The notes under the pieces are model-generated. The model was not told where the DNA came from. It made no database searches and saw only the letters and a list, made by a program, of their open reading frames with translations. This document shows positions 28,059 through 36,895 of a DNA stretch of 64,000 nt, piece after piece; positions within the stretch are counted from its first letter, which is position 1, and each line of letters opens with the position of its first letter. Made by a program: the position numbers and the translations under genes. This DNA is from an uncultured Chloroflexota bacterium (lineage in GTDB: Bacteria > Chloroflexota > Anaerolineae > Anaerolineales > Anaerolineaceae): the NCBI GenBank assembly GCA_902791025.1, contig CADATZ010000002.1, positions 62,001 through 126,000 on the forward strand, written 5' to 3'.

Positions 28059-28152
28059 TGTTCAGTATCCGGTGACGCACATGGGTACAGACACGCTTGT
28101 GTCGGCTTCGCGACAGCAAGGTATCAGTCCCCAAGTGCTTCGTTCTGAATAG
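28059..28152. repeat. CTATTCAGAA/GGGGACAG palindromic element, copy 2
   Basis: Begins CTGTTCAGTA and ends TTCTGAATAG. Inside are GACGCACATGGGTACAGACACG and CAGTCCCCAAGTGCTTC in split form, matching the copy at 58480. The middle differs between copies (GTGTCGGCTTCGCGACA here) but is itself a hairpin in both. No transposase is inside. Confidence 0.8.
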
Positions 28153-28263
28153 ATACATTTGATTGATATATTCAGATTGAAACATACAAAGTCAGTCTTT
28201 TACTGTTGGATCCAGCCGTACAAAAAGAGTGATCTCTAAAAAGCAAGGCCGGATGCTGAACAG

Positions 28264-29748
28264 CTAACAGCACAAAAACTTTGAAACGACGTTTTCCATC
28301 TGTTCTTTTTCTACGCAATCTGAAAACCGGACTTTCGCATTGCGCAGTGCAGCCAAAGGAGCCGGGGCAGGGACACCGGTAAAGGATTCCAGTTCTTCGA
28401 TCTCCGCAAGACCGTCACCATCACCCGGATGGTTCAACCCCTCCAGCACCGCATTGCAGAACTTGAACGGACTGGCTGTGGAAACAACGACGACCTGTTC
28501 CTGCCCGTTTTCCGCGCTGCGATATTGGTTCAAAACACTATACGCAACAGATGTATGCGTATCCATCAGGTAATGATGATCTGCCCAGACTCTGCCGATA
28601 TTGGCTTTTGTTCCGGCTTCATCACAGCAGCCTGCCCAGAACAATTTATCCAGTTTTTCCCGGATCTCGGGAGTCACTGTATACTGTCCATCCTTTTTCA
28701 AAGCATCCATCAGGGACGTGATATAAGCAGCATCTTTGCCGGACATTTCGAAGAGCAGACGCTCCAGGTTGGAGGAAATCAGAATATCCATCGAAGGTGA
28801 GACCGTCGTAAAAAACGGACGGTTGCGGTTATAGGTTCCCGTATGGAAGAACTCTGTCAATACATCATTAGAATTTGAAGCACAAATCAGCCGCTTGACC
28901 GGAAGTCCCATCTGTTTGGCATAGAACCCGGCAAGGATATCACCGAAATTCCCGGTCGGAACGCAGAAGCTGATCTCTTCACCGTTTTCAATCACGCCTT
29001 CATTCAGCAAATCACAGTAGGCGGAGATGTAATAAACGATCTGCGGAAGCAGCCGGCCCCAGTTGATAGAATTGGCGGAGGACAGGAACCAGCCCTTTTC
29101 AGCCAGTTTCTCAGCAAAAAATGGATCGGAGAAGATCTGCTTGACACCGGTTTGAGCGTCATCAAAATTCCCCTCCACACCGCAGACACTGACGTTGCTT
29201 CCCTGCTGAGACTGCATCTGCAGCTTCTGCACATCGGAAACTCCATCACGGGGATAAAAAACCAGGATCGCAGTATCTTTTACATCTTTAAATCCTTCAA
29301 GAGCAGCCTTGCCCGTGTCCCCGGAGGTTGCGACCAGGATACAGACCTTTTTAGATTCATTCGTTTTCCGCAGGGAAGCAGTCAGCAAATAGGGCAGGAT
29401 CTGCAGCGCGATGTCTTTAAACGCGCAAGTCGGTCCATGCCAAAGCTCCATGAAGGACGTGTTTCCATCCAGACGATGTACCGGGGCTGCGTTTTCCGTA
29501 TAGAAATTCGCATATGTGGCTTTGGTATATTCCGCCAACTCATCAGCGGTGAAATCTGAAAGATATAATTTCATCACAGCAGCGGATCGCTGCGCGTAAT
29601 TCATAGTCCTCAACTGTGGCAGAAACTCCGCGTCGATCTGCGGAACTGATTCCGGAACGAACAATCCGCCTTCATGGGAAAGGCCCCGCACGATCGTTTC
29701 TGCGGCGGTCAAGGATAAATTTGTATCACGAGTGCTTCGATAATTCAT
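28264..29748 (-). CDS. thrC: Threonine synthase
   Basis: I choose the ATG at 29748 because AGGAG lies 8 nt upstream and the protein then begins MNYRSTRDTNLSLTAAE, as in long-form threonine synthases; this gives 494 aa. Motifs: FMELWHGPTCAFKDIALQ with the PLP lysine (FKD), VATSGDTGKAALEGF, GVEGNFDDAQ, SINWGRLLPQIVYY and PTGNFGDILAGFYAK. The enzyme converts O-phosphohomoserine to threonine with PLP. No thrB or hom adjacent; the gene stands alone with its own upstream TATAAT at 29776-29781 (minus). Confidence 0.95.
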   Translation of the reverse strand: MNYRSTRDTNLSLTAAETIVRGLSHEGGLFVPESVPQIDAEFLPQLRTMNYAQRSAAVMKLYLSDFTADELAEYTKATYANFYTENAAPVHRLDGNTSFMELWHGPTCAFKDIALQILPYLLTASLRKTNESKKVCILVATSGDTGKAALEGFKDVKDTAILVFYPRDGVSDVQKLQMQSQQGSNVSVCGVEGNFDDAQTGVKQIFSDPFFAEKLAEKGWFLSSANSINWGRLLPQIVYYISAYCDLLNEGVIENGEEISFCVPTGNFGDILAGFYAKQMGLPVKRLICASNSNDVLTEFFHTGTYNRNRPFFTTVSPSMDILISSNLERLLFEMSGKDAAYITSLMDALKKDGQYTVTPEIREKLDKLFWAGCCDEAGTKANIGRVWADHHYLMDTHTSVAYSVLNQYRSAENGQEQVVVVSTASPFKFCNAVLEGLNHPGDGDGLAEIEELESFTGVPAPAPLAALRNAKVRFSDCVEKEQMENVVSKFLCC

Positions 29749-29817
29749 AAAATAATCTCCTGAAATCAAATCATAATTATATCCAAACTTTGCACCGCCG
29801 GGATTTTTATACAAATA

Positions 29818-29850
29818 AATAGGAGACCGAAATATTACCGGTCTCCTATT
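29818..29850 (-). terminator. Terminator of pfkA
   Basis: ATAGGAGACC and GGTCTCCTAT arms with an 11-nt loop, then ATTTATTTGTAT on the minus strand. It lies 70 nt after the pfkA stop. Confidence 0.7.
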
Positions 29851-29916
29851 TTCATAAGTCTATTTTAATGATGACACACAATTCTCAAACGTATGTCCGG
29901 AATCTTACATCTCTCT

Positions 29917-30906
29917 TTAGCGGGAAAGAACGTTGGAAATTTCCATGTAATGCTGATTGAGCTGGCGATGCTTGCCGATTACGTCCTTGAGCGGGATCGG
30001 TGTCATCTTATCAGCCTGCAGCGCGGTCATCACGCCGAACTGATTGTTGATCACCCATTCAACCGCAGTGAAAGCCATACGGGAAGCAAGGATCCGGTCA
30101 AAAGCAGACGGGGAACCACCGCGCTGTACATAACTCAGGTTAATACCGCGGGCGGTGAAACCAAGATCCATCGCATCCAGCTGCTTTACAACCTCGTCCA
30201 GAGAAAGCGGATAACCTTCCGCCATCAGAATAATGCAGTGCTTTTTACCGCGTTTGTAAGCGTTTTCGATCGTGGTGGCAACTTCTTCAATGGAAATCGG
30301 ATTCTCAGGGATCAGCACACATTCACCGCCGGAAACGATAGCGGACTGAACTGCCAGATAACCACAGTCACGGCCCATCGTCTCAATGATAAACGCACGG
30401 CTGTGGGAAGCAGCGGTATCGCGGATCTTGTCGATAGCTTCTGTGATCGTGTTCAAAGCAGTATCCACACCAACGCAGGTTGAAGTACCCCATACGTCAT
30501 TATCGATCGTCCCCGGAATACCGACCACCGGGAAACCCATTTCAGAAAGTGCATTGCCGCCTGTCATGGTTCCGTCGCCGCCGCAAACGATCAGGGCGTC
30601 GATTCCCAGATTGTTCATACTGCGGATGGCTTCACGCTGGCCTTTCGGAGTTTTCATTTCCGGGCAGCGGTCCGAACCGAGGAAAGTGCCGCCGCGATGC
30701 AGAATGTTGGAAACATCACGTTTTCCAAGCAATTCAAACTCCCCGTTGATCAAGCCGGTGTAACCGTTCTTGACACCATAAACTTTCAAACCTTTGGCAG
30801 AACCTGCACGAACTACACCGCGGACAACGGCATTCATACCGGGAGCATCACCGCCTGAAGTCAACACACCAATCGATCGGACAATTATATTTTGCTGCTG
30901 TTCCAT
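29917..30906 (-). CDS. pfkA: ATP-dependent 6-phosphofructokinase
   Basis: 329 aa. The N-terminal GVLTSGGDAPGMNAVVRG, CGGDGTMTGG and GIPGTIDNDVWGTS blocks are those of group A phosphofructokinases. GGDG (not GGDD) and PGTIDND (not PKTIDND) point to ATP rather than pyrophosphate as phosphate donor. AAGGAG precedes the ATG. A promoter with TATAAT at 30952-30957 (minus) lies upstream. Commits fructose 6-phosphate to glycolysis. It is monocistronic. Confidence 0.95.
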   Translation of the reverse strand: MEQQQNIIVRSIGVLTSGGDAPGMNAVVRGVVRAGSAKGLKVYGVKNGYTGLINGEFELLGKRDVSNILHRGGTFLGSDRCPEMKTPKGQREAIRSMNNLGIDALIVCGGDGTMTGGNALSEMGFPVVGIPGTIDNDVWGTSTCVGVDTALNTITEAIDKIRDTAASHSRAFIIETMGRDCGYLAVQSAIVSGGECVLIPENPISIEEVATTIENAYKRGKKHCIILMAEGYPLSLDEVVKQLDAMDLGFTARGINLSYVQRGGSPSAFDRILASRMAFTAVEWVINNQFGVMTALQADKMTPIPLKDVIGKHRQLNQHYMEISNVLSR

Positions 30907-30951
30907 ATCCGTAACTCCTTACAAAATAAACGAGTATCTCTATTAGTTTCG

Positions 30952-30981
30952 ATTATATCATGCAAAAATCGAATTATGCAA
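30952..30981 (-). promoter_or_regulatory. Predicted pfkA promoter
   Basis: Minus strand TTGCAT, 18-nt spacer, TATAAT (complement of 30952-30957). Confidence 0.5.
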
Positions 30982-31150
30982 GAAACCAAGCTCAAAGTAT
31001 TCAAAAAAAAGATATCCAACAATTCCGAAAAAGAACAAAACATGGAAACGAGATTTTGCCGGGCGGAATTTCTTTAAGATTAAGCTTTTTTTCCACAGCT
31101 TATGGTAAAATTACAAATGAGAGAGTTTTTATATTGTAGGGAGATGCGAC

Positions 31151-34100
31151 ATGAAAAAGTATTCCTGCTTATTTTTTGTTTTAATTATTTTTTTATTCAC
31201 TGCACTCAACGCTTATGCAGCACCGGAAGACGTTTCACTGATTCCACTGACTCGCTACTATCCCAATAAAGACTGTTACGGTTTTTATGAAATGTGTGGG
31301 GAAAGTTCCTGGCTGGGGATGGTGTTTCATAATAATGGGACGGAATCCGCATCTGTCACATTTCCTGCTGAAGTACGCATCGGCGGAACATCCGGCACCA
31401 GGCACAACATTGACAACCTCCAATACAGAGAAGTCTCTCCGAATATCACTAACTTTATTGGAACCCCGCGTGAAGGAACAAAATTTAATTCTTCATTTAC
31501 AATTCCCTCAAACGGAACATACGCTGTTTTCCTGGATATTCACAATCTCGGTTACTACGCTAACCAATACAACACAGACGTTTTTTTCACTGTAAAAATC
31601 TCCTCCGGAGGCAGCTCCCTCGATAAACTCATCAGTGGTCCAATCGCACAACGCGGTACCAGCTGTCCTGCTGACCAGGTTTGCTCCGCAAAAGTTCTCA
31701 GCGGGAATTACAATGCTGACGGCAGCGGGACAGTAACTGTCAATGTTAGAAACGACATGCCCATGACCACACAGGCCGAAGGAAAATCCGATGTCACAAT
31801 AAGCTGGACTGACAAAGAAGGGAAAAAACAAACGCAAAAGTTTGACAACGCCGTGAAATGGAATCAGAATCCCGGATGGATGGAAAGCGGCAGCGAAAAA
31901 ACAGTCAGCGGAACACTTGCTCTGCCGGTTGAAATCTCCTCGGCAGCAAATACACTGACACTGACTTTTCATTTTTGGCATCCTTCAAGTCTCTTCTTTG
32001 GAGATTTTTACGGACAAGCTAAACTCTATGCCATTACCGGGCTGAATGGCAGCATGACCGGCAATTTTGATACGGACGGGAAAAACGGATCATTTACAGC
32101 CGTCATTAACAACAACCAGACGAAAAATGTCTCCTTACAACTCCCGTCTGAAGGAAAAGTCAGCGACGCCTCAGGAAAATCTGCCGTTGTCACACTCACA
32201 TGGAATCGAACAACTCCTTTGAACATCGCACCGCAAGGGTCAGCTTCTGTCAGCGGTACCTTCAGTTTCAAAGATACAGGGTTGATTCATGCAAACAGTT
32301 CCCTTATCCTTTCAATCAATCTGCAGGATGGTGAAAGCAAAGGCACCGCAGCCGGAACCATCACCCGCAATGCAGACCCAAACCCAATCTTAAAGACAGC
32401 AGAAAATTTCTGCAGAGATTACACAGCAGGCTCTAATGAACTTACCTTCAGCTACGCTCTGACAAATGAAGCAAAAATCGACATACAGGCAGAGTTAGCT
32501 TCAACTTTAGCGATTCCCGGACAGGTTCCGAATCCAAAAGTCATCTATACAAGCTGTCAAAGCAGCGGCGCAAACTGTTTCAGCCGCATCAGCGGAGGAA
32601 TTTTCACCATCGAGCCCGGTGAAACAGCTAAATTCACAGGAAAAGTCAAGCTTGAAACGCCTTATCCGGCTGCCGACACCCCGATTGAAACATCCCTTCG
32701 CTATTTTGCAGATAGCGAAAAGCATGTACTTTATATCGGTAAAACAACAGACAGATGCACAGTCCAACCCGAAACAGAATCAACTGTGACTCCTGTTGTT
32801 CCGACTCAATCAGAAACGGAAACACCCGTTACTCTGGTTCCTCCAATACAAACCAAGACAGAAACACCGGTTGCTCCAGTTCAAACCAAGACAGAAACAC
32901 CGGGCACACCAACAGCCCAGGAACCTAATGAACCGAAACCGCTTCCGAATCTGGAATTTTCCGTTCCAAACAGTTACTATAATCTCTGCGGCAGTGATAC
33001 CGCTGTACATTTCACATTAAAGATTCACAACAGCGGTACCGCTTCCGGTCTTGCAGACCTGACATCAATTATGCTCTCCCAAAACGGGAATCAAATACCA
33101 GCTGCGGCTGTCAGTTTCAATTCATGCGCAGAAATGTCTGTCATCGGAACCGACACCATGCACTGCGCAAAAGAAATGAAATCAGGCAGGCTGACTATTG
33201 ACCCGAATGTGACAGTCACCGTTGAAGGATCCTACCAGCCTCAGCAAACCATCACTCAAAGTTCAATCTCAGTCACGGTAATGGCAGCAGGCATGATCCC
33301 GGAACAGTTATCTTTCACGGCTTCTGCTGTGGGAACCGGCTGCACACCAAAAGTTGATGCGGTCAAAAATAAACTCGGCGATGAAATCAGTGCCAGTGTT
33401 TCGGACGCAAAAGATACTGTGACACTGTTGATTCAATTGGTAAACACAGGAACCGGAGAAGCCATCATAAAGCTCGGTTCTATCAACCTGCATCAGACCA
33501 GTATTGAAGACTACACAGCTGTGTTGGATATTACTCCGATTTCTGGTGAATTGGAAGGGAAAGAACTCCAGACACTCAGCGCCGGAACAGAGTTTACACT
33601 TCCGGCCATGTCTTCCGCAATGCTCAGTGTAAGCATGAAAATTGACCTTGCTGACGCGTTCAGTAACACCGCACGCGTCAGCTGGAACATCCGAATCGGC
33701 AACACTGCGGAAAACCTGACCGGTACAATAAACTTCTCACAACCGGCACCCACTGTCAACACGGATCCTGCGGCTTCATCACACAACCGAAGGCTCAACT
33801 TCCACACATTAGGAGAACCACAATTACCGGAATTGCTGCCGGCAACCGGTTTTCCAACGCATGGTTCCCACGTCACCGCTTCCATTCAGCCGTCCTCTCT
33901 TTCATACGAAGAGCTGAATGGTCTGCATATGGAAATACCTGTTATCAATGCCGGTATGGATCTTGTCCGGATCCCGTTGAATGAAAACAACGAATGGGCA
34001 GTTGATTGGCTCAATAACCAGGCCGGTATTCTGAGCTACAGCAGATTGCCTGGCCAGGGCACATCGGTCATCGCCGGGCACAATCATCTTGACGAAATGA

Positions 34101-34342
34101 ACGTTGGACCTTTCCTTATGCTCTGGCAGCTGGAAAATAACGACCGCATCTTCATTACCGATAATGACGGAGAATTCCTGATGTACGCAGTCTATGCAAA
34201 CGAGCTGATCAATCCTACCGACAGTGATTTGATTTATCAAAAGGCCATCCCGGGGTCACTCGTCTTGCTGACCTGCGAAAATGAAATGCCGGAGGGCGGT
34301 TACGCCTATCGCCGAGCAATCTTTGCCGAACCGCTTCAGTAA
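31151..34342 (+). CDS. Secreted multidomain protein with C-terminal sortase and an internal LPATG motif
   Basis: 1063 aa. Residues 1-23 form a signal peptide ending NAYA. Four or five beta-rich CARDB/DUF11-like modules follow, each near a Cys pair (for example FCRDYTAGSNELTFSYALTN and LCGSDTAVHFTLKIHNSG). A Thr/Pro/Glu linker with TKTETPVAPVQ repeats covers about 545-595. An LPATG pentapeptide sits at residues 896-900 (33836-33850). The last 140 residues are a sortase fold: MEIPVINAGMDLVRIP, VIAGHNH (His977), LLTCENE (Cys1042) and YRRAIF (Arg1054/1055). All three catalytic residues are present. Unlike ordinary sortases the catalytic domain is C-terminal, with no TM anchor after it. GGGAGA lies 9 nt before the ATG. 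Function in surface attachment is inferred. Confidence 0.88.
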   Translation: MKKYSCLFFVLIIFLFTALNAYAAPEDVSLIPLTRYYPNKDCYGFYEMCGESSWLGMVFHNNGTESASVTFPAEVRIGGTSGTRHNIDNLQYREVSPNITNFIGTPREGTKFNSSFTIPSNGTYAVFLDIHNLGYYANQYNTDVFFTVKISSGGSSLDKLISGPIAQRGTSCPADQVCSAKVLSGNYNADGSGTVTVNVRNDMPMTTQAEGKSDVTISWTDKEGKKQTQKFDNAVKWNQNPGWMESGSEKTVSGTLALPVEISSAANTLTLTFHFWHPSSLFFGDFYGQAKLYAITGLNGSMTGNFDTDGKNGSFTAVINNNQTKNVSLQLPSEGKVSDASGKSAVVTLTWNRTTPLNIAPQGSASVSGTFSFKDTGLIHANSSLILSINLQDGESKGTAAGTITRNADPNPILKTAENFCRDYTAGSNELTFSYALTNEAKIDIQAELASTLAIPGQVPNPKVIYTSCQSSGANCFSRISGGIFTIEPGETAKFTGKVKLETPYPAADTPIETSLRYFADSEKHVLYIGKTTDRCTVQPETESTVTPVVPTQSETETPVTLVPPIQTKTETPVAPVQTKTETPGTPTAQEPNEPKPLPNLEFSVPNSYYNLCGSDTAVHFTLKIHNSGTASGLADLTSIMLSQNGNQIPAAAVSFNSCAEMSVIGTDTMHCAKEMKSGRLTIDPNVTVTVEGSYQPQQTITQSSISVTVMAAGMIPEQLSFTASAVGTGCTPKVDAVKNKLGDEISASVSDAKDTVTLLIQLVNTGTGEAIIKLGSINLHQTSIEDYTAVLDITPISGELEGKELQTLSAGTEFTLPAMSSAMLSVSMKIDLADAFSNTARVSWNIRIGNTAENLTGTINFSQPAPTVNTDPAASSHNRRLNFHTLGEPQLPELLPATGFPTHGSHVTASIQPSSLSYEELNGLHMEIPVINAGMDLVRIPLNENNEWAVDWLNNQAGILSYSRLPGQGTSVIAGHNHLDEMNVGPFLMLWQLENNDRIFITDNDGEFLMYAVYANELINPTDSDLIYQKAIPGSLVLLTCENEMPEGGYAYRRAIFAEPLQ

Positions 34343-34372
34343 TTTACCAATTTATTTAAGTAAACTAATTTA

Positions 34373-34410
34373 CCCCGAAATCTCCTTTTTTGGGAATTTC
34401 GGGGTAATAT
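34373..34410 (+). terminator. Terminator after the sortase fusion gene
   Basis: CCCCGAAAT and ATTTCGGGG arms, 14-nt loop, then TAATATTATTT; a weak U-tract. Confidence 0.65.
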
Positions 34411-34481
34411 TATTTATATAAGGGAAAAACAGGGATCATTCAGTTCTGAAATCCTGATCAATTTATTGAAGCGAGGAGAAT

Positions 34482-34781
34482 ATGGCTGCAAAAAGTTTAC
34501 GAAACGAAAAAACTGATGCATTGTTTGATGCAATTCTTTCACTGGAAAACAAAGAAGAGTGTTATGAATTCTTCGAGGACCTTTGCACGGTAAAAGAACT
34601 CAGCGCCATGGTCCAACGCTACGAAGTCGCGTGCCTTCTTGATCAGGGAAAAACTTTTTCCGTAATTTCAGAAGAGACCGGAGCCTCTACCGCCACGATC
34701 GCCCGTGTCAACAAATGCCTGCAATACGGCGACGGTTACGCAAAAGCGATTGAGAAGAAGAAGTTAGGGGATAGGAGTTAG
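34482..34781 (+). CDS. yerC: YerC/YecD family TrpR-like regulator
   Basis: A 99-aa helical protein with the TrpR-like fold: LRNEKTDALFDAILSLENKEECYEFFEDL split by short turns, CTVKELSAMVQRYEVACLL and an HTH GKTFSVISEETGASTATIARVNKCL. Sequence order and length match YerC of Bacillota. It presumably binds DNA; no tryptophan genes are near. GAGGAG precedes the ATG. The last residues GDRS and the TAG stop are encoded by the start of the following heptad array, so the original C terminus was probably altered. Confidence 0.92.
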   Translation: MAAKSLRNEKTDALFDAILSLENKEECYEFFEDLCTVKELSAMVQRYEVACLLDQGKTFSVISEETGASTATIARVNKCLQYGDGYAKAIEKKKLGDRS

Positions 34782-34967
34782 AAGTTAGAAGTTAGAAGTT
34801 AGAAGTTAGAAGTTAGAAGTTAGGAGTTAGAAGTTAGAAGTTGATATTAGATAGTTGATAACTCCATCAACTATCTAATACATCACCCAACACTAACACC
34901 TAACACCCAACACCTAACACCCAGCACCTAACTCCTAATTCCTAACCCCTAATCCCTAATTTCTGAC
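34774..34967. repeat. Largest heptanucleotide array, with opposed arms and a perfect apical stem
   Basis: Left arm: ten units (GGAGTTA or GAAGTTA) from 34774 to 34843. Apex: a perfect 15-bp inverted repeat (34845-34859 and 34866-34880) with a 6-nt loop. Right arm: twelve units from 34884 to 34967, such as ACCTAAC, ACCCAAC, TCCTAAT, CCCTAAT. The two arms are reverse complements at about five of seven positions per unit, plus G-U pairs in RNA. TTTTTATT follows, so the whole is placed like an oversized terminator of yerC. Confidence 0.92.
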
Positions 34968-35033
34968 TTTTTATTGTATAATTAGATAAAAATAACTTAC
35001 ATTCCTGTTGATGAAACAGAAAGGAATCATACC

Positions 35034-35822
35034 TTGGATCTCAAATTACAAAACAAAGTCGTCCTCGTCACCGGAGGTACCGGTGGTATTGGCACCGCCA
35101 TTGTCAAGGGTTTTCTTGCTGAAGGAGCCAAAGTCGCATTTTCATCCACCAGTCAGGCTAAAATTGACGCCCTGATTCCCACCCTCGGTGCTGCTGAAGG
35201 TCAGGTTGCCGGTTTTGTCGCCGACATGAACAAAGAAGAAGATATCAAAAACTTCGTCGAAAACGCCAAAGCCCATTTTGGAACCATCGATATAGTAGTC
35301 CCGAATGCAGGGTATGAAGGCAAAGCCCACCCTGTTCAGGACATGACGCTCGAACTCTTCGAACAGACCTACATGCTGAATGTCTTCGCCGTCATGTTGA
35401 CCATGAAGTACGCAGCTCCCACACTGATCGAAAAGAAATCCGGTTCTGTGGTCGTTGTTGCTTCCGCAGCAGCTTATGAACCGACTGCCGGAAACAGTGC
35501 CTACGTTTCCTCCAAATATGCCGTCGCCGGTCTCACCAAGTGTATCGCGATGGAACTCGGTCCGGTTGGCGTACATGTGAATTATGTCTGCCCGGGTCCT
35601 GTTGACACGCCGATGATGCTGCGCATCGAAAAAGATTTCTTCGGTGACACCATGACCCACGAAGAAGCTATGGCCATGCTCGCAGGCACCTATGCCATGG
35701 ACAAACGCTATGCGAAGCCGGAAGAAGTCGCCAACGCAGTGCTGTATCTGGCCTCCGAAGTTTCTTCCCACACCGCCGGTATGGGTATGCATATCGACTC
35801 TAAGGTTTCTGCTGCAAGTTAA
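35034..35822 (+). CDS. Short-chain dehydrogenase/reductase
   Basis: 262 aa with a TTG start preceded by AAAGGA. NAD(P)-binding TGGTGGIG (T13-G20), the NAG motif (N91), catalytic Ser144, Tyr157 and Lys161 (SAYVSSKYA), and PGPVDTPM after the active site. This is a classical SDR close in layout to FabG-like or sugar/hydroxysteroid dehydrogenases. The C-terminal segment HTAGMGMHIDSKVSAAS differs from the usual GGxxxDGG. The codon use is strongly biased, hinting at high expression. Substrate unknown; monocistronic with its own terminator. Confidence 0.9.
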   Translation: MDLKLQNKVVLVTGGTGGIGTAIVKGFLAEGAKVAFSSTSQAKIDALIPTLGAAEGQVAGFVADMNKEEDIKNFVENAKAHFGTIDIVVPNAGYEGKAHPVQDMTLELFEQTYMLNVFAVMLTMKYAAPTLIEKKSGSVVVVASAAAYEPTAGNSAYVSSKYAVAGLTKCIAMELGPVGVHVNYVCPGPVDTPMMLRIEKDFFGDTMTHEEAMAMLAGTYAMDKRYAKPEEVANAVLYLASEVSSHTAGMGMHIDSKVSAAS

Positions 35823-35848
35823 ACCCTGCCCTTCATTTCAAACCTGTA

Positions 35849-35876
35849 ACAACCGCCAATATCGGCGGTTGTTTTA
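35849..35876 (+). terminator. Terminator of the SDR gene
   Basis: CAACCGCC and GGCGGTTG arms with a short AATATC loop, followed by TTTTAAT. Confidence 0.85.
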
Positions 35877-36011
35877 ATCCGTCATGACTAAATGTCACCT
35901 TCGATAAAAGCCATCAATAATTTCCACAAAGCTTCCACAAAACATCCATATTCTCTCCACTTTCATGCTCTATACTAAAGACAACAAAACATGAAAGGAG
36001 TTTTCAAAATC

Positions 36012-36734
36012 ATGAAAACAAATAAACTTACAAAATCGATTTTCGCCTTACTGGCAGTTGTTATGCTCGGGGCAGTGACAGTCAGCGCGTTTGCCAACAC
36101 CGGCTCCGATGCAATCTCGGAAACTTTCGCTTTCAAACGCGGAGAAAAGAGAAATGATCCAAACCATCAAAAACGGGAGTATTTTGAGGATTGGTTCGAA
36201 AACCGCATTGACACCCGCGAAGACTATGTTGATTACAGCCAACTTTCTGACAAACCCACAAATGAAGAAATGATGGAATTCTTCAAAAACTATTTCATGG
36301 GCGAATCAACTCCGCAAAGCGGAAGAAACAAACCACACCGCTCCCACAAAGATGAAAGAAAAGCTGATCGTTTTGAGGACTGGTTTGAGGATCGCATCGA
36401 ACGTCACGAGCACAGGGTTGATTTCAGCGAACTTCCGGAAAAACCGACTGACGAGGAAATCGTAGAATTTTTCAAAAAGTATTTCATGGATGAAAATGGT
36501 ACGGTCACAGGAAACGGACAAAAACGCGAAGGGAAATGCAAACCTTCCAGCGGTGACAAAAATACCACTGAGCAGACTCCTGTAACAGCCGAAAAGGCAG
36601 CCCCTGAAGGAGAAGTTTCCTCCGAAATTCCGCAGAATGTTGTAACGGAAGAAACACCAGCCGAAACACAGCCTACAGAAGAAGCGCCTGTCGAAACACA
36701 ACCCACAGAAGAATCTGTCAAAGACAAAGCATAA
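36012..36734 (+). CDS. Secreted protein with a duplicated acidic-aromatic module, family unknown
   Basis: I place the start at 36012: AAAGGAG lies 10 nt upstream and a signal peptide follows at once (MKTNKLTKSIFALLAVVMLG, cleavage near AFA). 240 aa. A module of about 45 residues occurs twice, with consensus FEDWFE(N/D)RI, then VD(Y/F)S(Q/E)L, (D/E)KPT(N/D)EE and EFFK(N/K)YFM; copies begin near mature residues 30 and 90. The C-terminal third is Thr/Pro/Glu-rich, with two PTEEAPVETQ-like repeats. No anchor is visible. The modules may be small helical hairpins. I know no family for it. It has its own terminator. Confidence 0.78.
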   Translation: MKTNKLTKSIFALLAVVMLGAVTVSAFANTGSDAISETFAFKRGEKRNDPNHQKREYFEDWFENRIDTREDYVDYSQLSDKPTNEEMMEFFKNYFMGESTPQSGRNKPHRSHKDERKADRFEDWFEDRIERHEHRVDFSELPEKPTDEEIVEFFKKYFMDENGTVTGNGQKREGKCKPSSGDKNTTEQTPVTAEKAAPEGEVSSEIPQNVVTEETPAETQPTEEAPVETQPTEESVKDKA

Positions 36735-36768
36735 CTCAATACATTTCCATTCCTTTTTTGAAACAGAG

Positions 36769-36803
36769 TCGAGCTCTCCGGCGAACCGGAGAGCTCGATC
36801 TTA
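36769..36803 (+). terminator. Strong hairpin after the duplicated-module gene
   Basis: Perfect 13-bp stem (36769-36781 with 36786-36798) and a CGAA tetraloop, followed by TCTTATAG. The U-tract is poor but the stem is very stable. Confidence 0.7.
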
Positions 36804-36895
36804 TAGAAATAATTCTCATCTGCGGTGTAAATCAAAAAATCATGATTGCTGCAATTTTTTGATATAATTATCCAAAACAGGAGATTTCAAACAGA

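Noticed and set aside
30907..31150. Small ORF of 61 aa between pfkA and the sortase gene
   Set aside because: Lys/Asn-rich, no RBS, low-complexity AT-rich leader; not protein-like.
34774..34967. CRISPR, telomere-like end or sequencing artefact
   Set aside because: Unit is 7 nt with no spacers; similar arrays at five or more loci with sequence drift argue for a real repeat family.
35034..35822. Assignment of the SDR as FabG
   Set aside because: No fatty-acid synthesis neighbours and a divergent C terminus; only the superfamily is safe.
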